Positions 5,626-5,669 of a stretch of DNA of 5,669 nt are shown in pieces. This stretch comes from Clostridium sp. CAG:1193 (GTDB lineage Bacteria; Bacillota_I; Bacilli_A; RF39; UBA660), in contig HF990809.1 in the NCBI GenBank assembly GCA_000436255.1, positions 35,033 through 40,701 on the forward strand. The letters are read 5' to 3'. Numbering within the stretch: position 1 is the first letter of the stretch; the number at the start of each line of letters is the position of its first letter. Under the pieces are notes generated by a model that was not told the origin of the DNA, made no database searches, and saw nothing but the letters and a program-made list of their open reading frames with translations. A program made the translations under genes and the position numbers.

Positions 5626-5669
5626 GCGTAACATTTATATTGCTGAACTGGCCAGGATCGGAAGATAGC
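5626..5669 (+). ncRNA. ffs: SRP RNA (4.5S type), 5' part, cut by the window end
   Basis: The signal recognition particle RNA binds Ffh and targets nascent membrane proteins to the membrane. The window end shows the apical Ffh-binding hairpin: GGC CAGG (5650–5656), stem ATC (5657–5659), GGAA tetraloop (5660–5663), stem GAT (5664–5666) and AGC, the start of the conserved 3' AGCA side of the symmetric loop. This matches the universal pattern CAGG–stem–GGAA–stem–AGCA, and the ATC/GAT stem pairs fully. The 5' end at about 5626 is inferred from the promoter. The 3' arm lies beyond the window. In many Firmicutes this gene precedes dnaX, but that cannot be seen here. Confidence 0.83.

Overview
The window is an AT-rich (by eye about 30% G+C) chromosomal segment from a low-GC Gram-positive bacterium. 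The order recF–gyrB–gyrA is the usual one just beyond dnaA–dnaN, so it should lie beside the replication origin. The short (~643 aa) GyrB, the Gram-positive type GyrA, strong AGGAGGTGA ribosome-binding sites, AGA/ATA-rich codon use and Noc-type DNA sites all point to Firmicutes. A clostridial or tissierellial lineage is a guess that the window cannot settle.

Layout. Positions 1–428 hold the 3' part of recF, ending in an intrinsic terminator hairpin that overlaps its stop codon. Positions 429–574 hold an extended -10 promoter and a leader of about 80 nt. gyrB (575–2506) and gyrA (2518–5037, possibly 2515) form a tight operon in which the gyrA Shine-Dalgarno overlaps the gyrB stop. Both gyrase subunits look intact and catalytically complete, with quinolone-sensitive-type residues at the main resistance positions of GyrA. 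The last 45 bases are the 5' part of an SRP (4.5S) RNA gene with its own promoter; the window cuts it just after the GGAA tetraloop.

The striking part is the 550-base gene-free stretch between gyrA and the SRP RNA gene. It contains three copies of the ParB-binding centromere site parS (TGTTTCACGTGAAACA, one with a single change) and four copies of the palindrome ATTATTTCCCGGGAAATAAT, which contains the Noc-binding site (NBS) core ATTTCCCGGGAAAT. Their order is parS–NBS–NBS–parS–NBS–NBS–parS. The first NBS of each pair carries one central change and the second is perfect. The second NBS and the following parS form a unit repeated with identical spacing and a related spacer, so the array seems to have grown by duplication. 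The first parS lies in a 32-bp perfect palindrome overlapping the gyrA stop codon and probably doubles as its terminator. The last parS ends 11 bp before the -35 box of the SRP RNA promoter.

Interpretation. ParB (chromosome segregation, SMC loading) and Noc (nucleoid occlusion, control of division) are paralogous CTP-dependent DNA clamps. Finding their loading sites interleaved in one compact origin-proximal array suggests a combined segregation and division-control locus. The sites are seen directly. Their binding proteins are inferred, because parB and noc lie outside the window.
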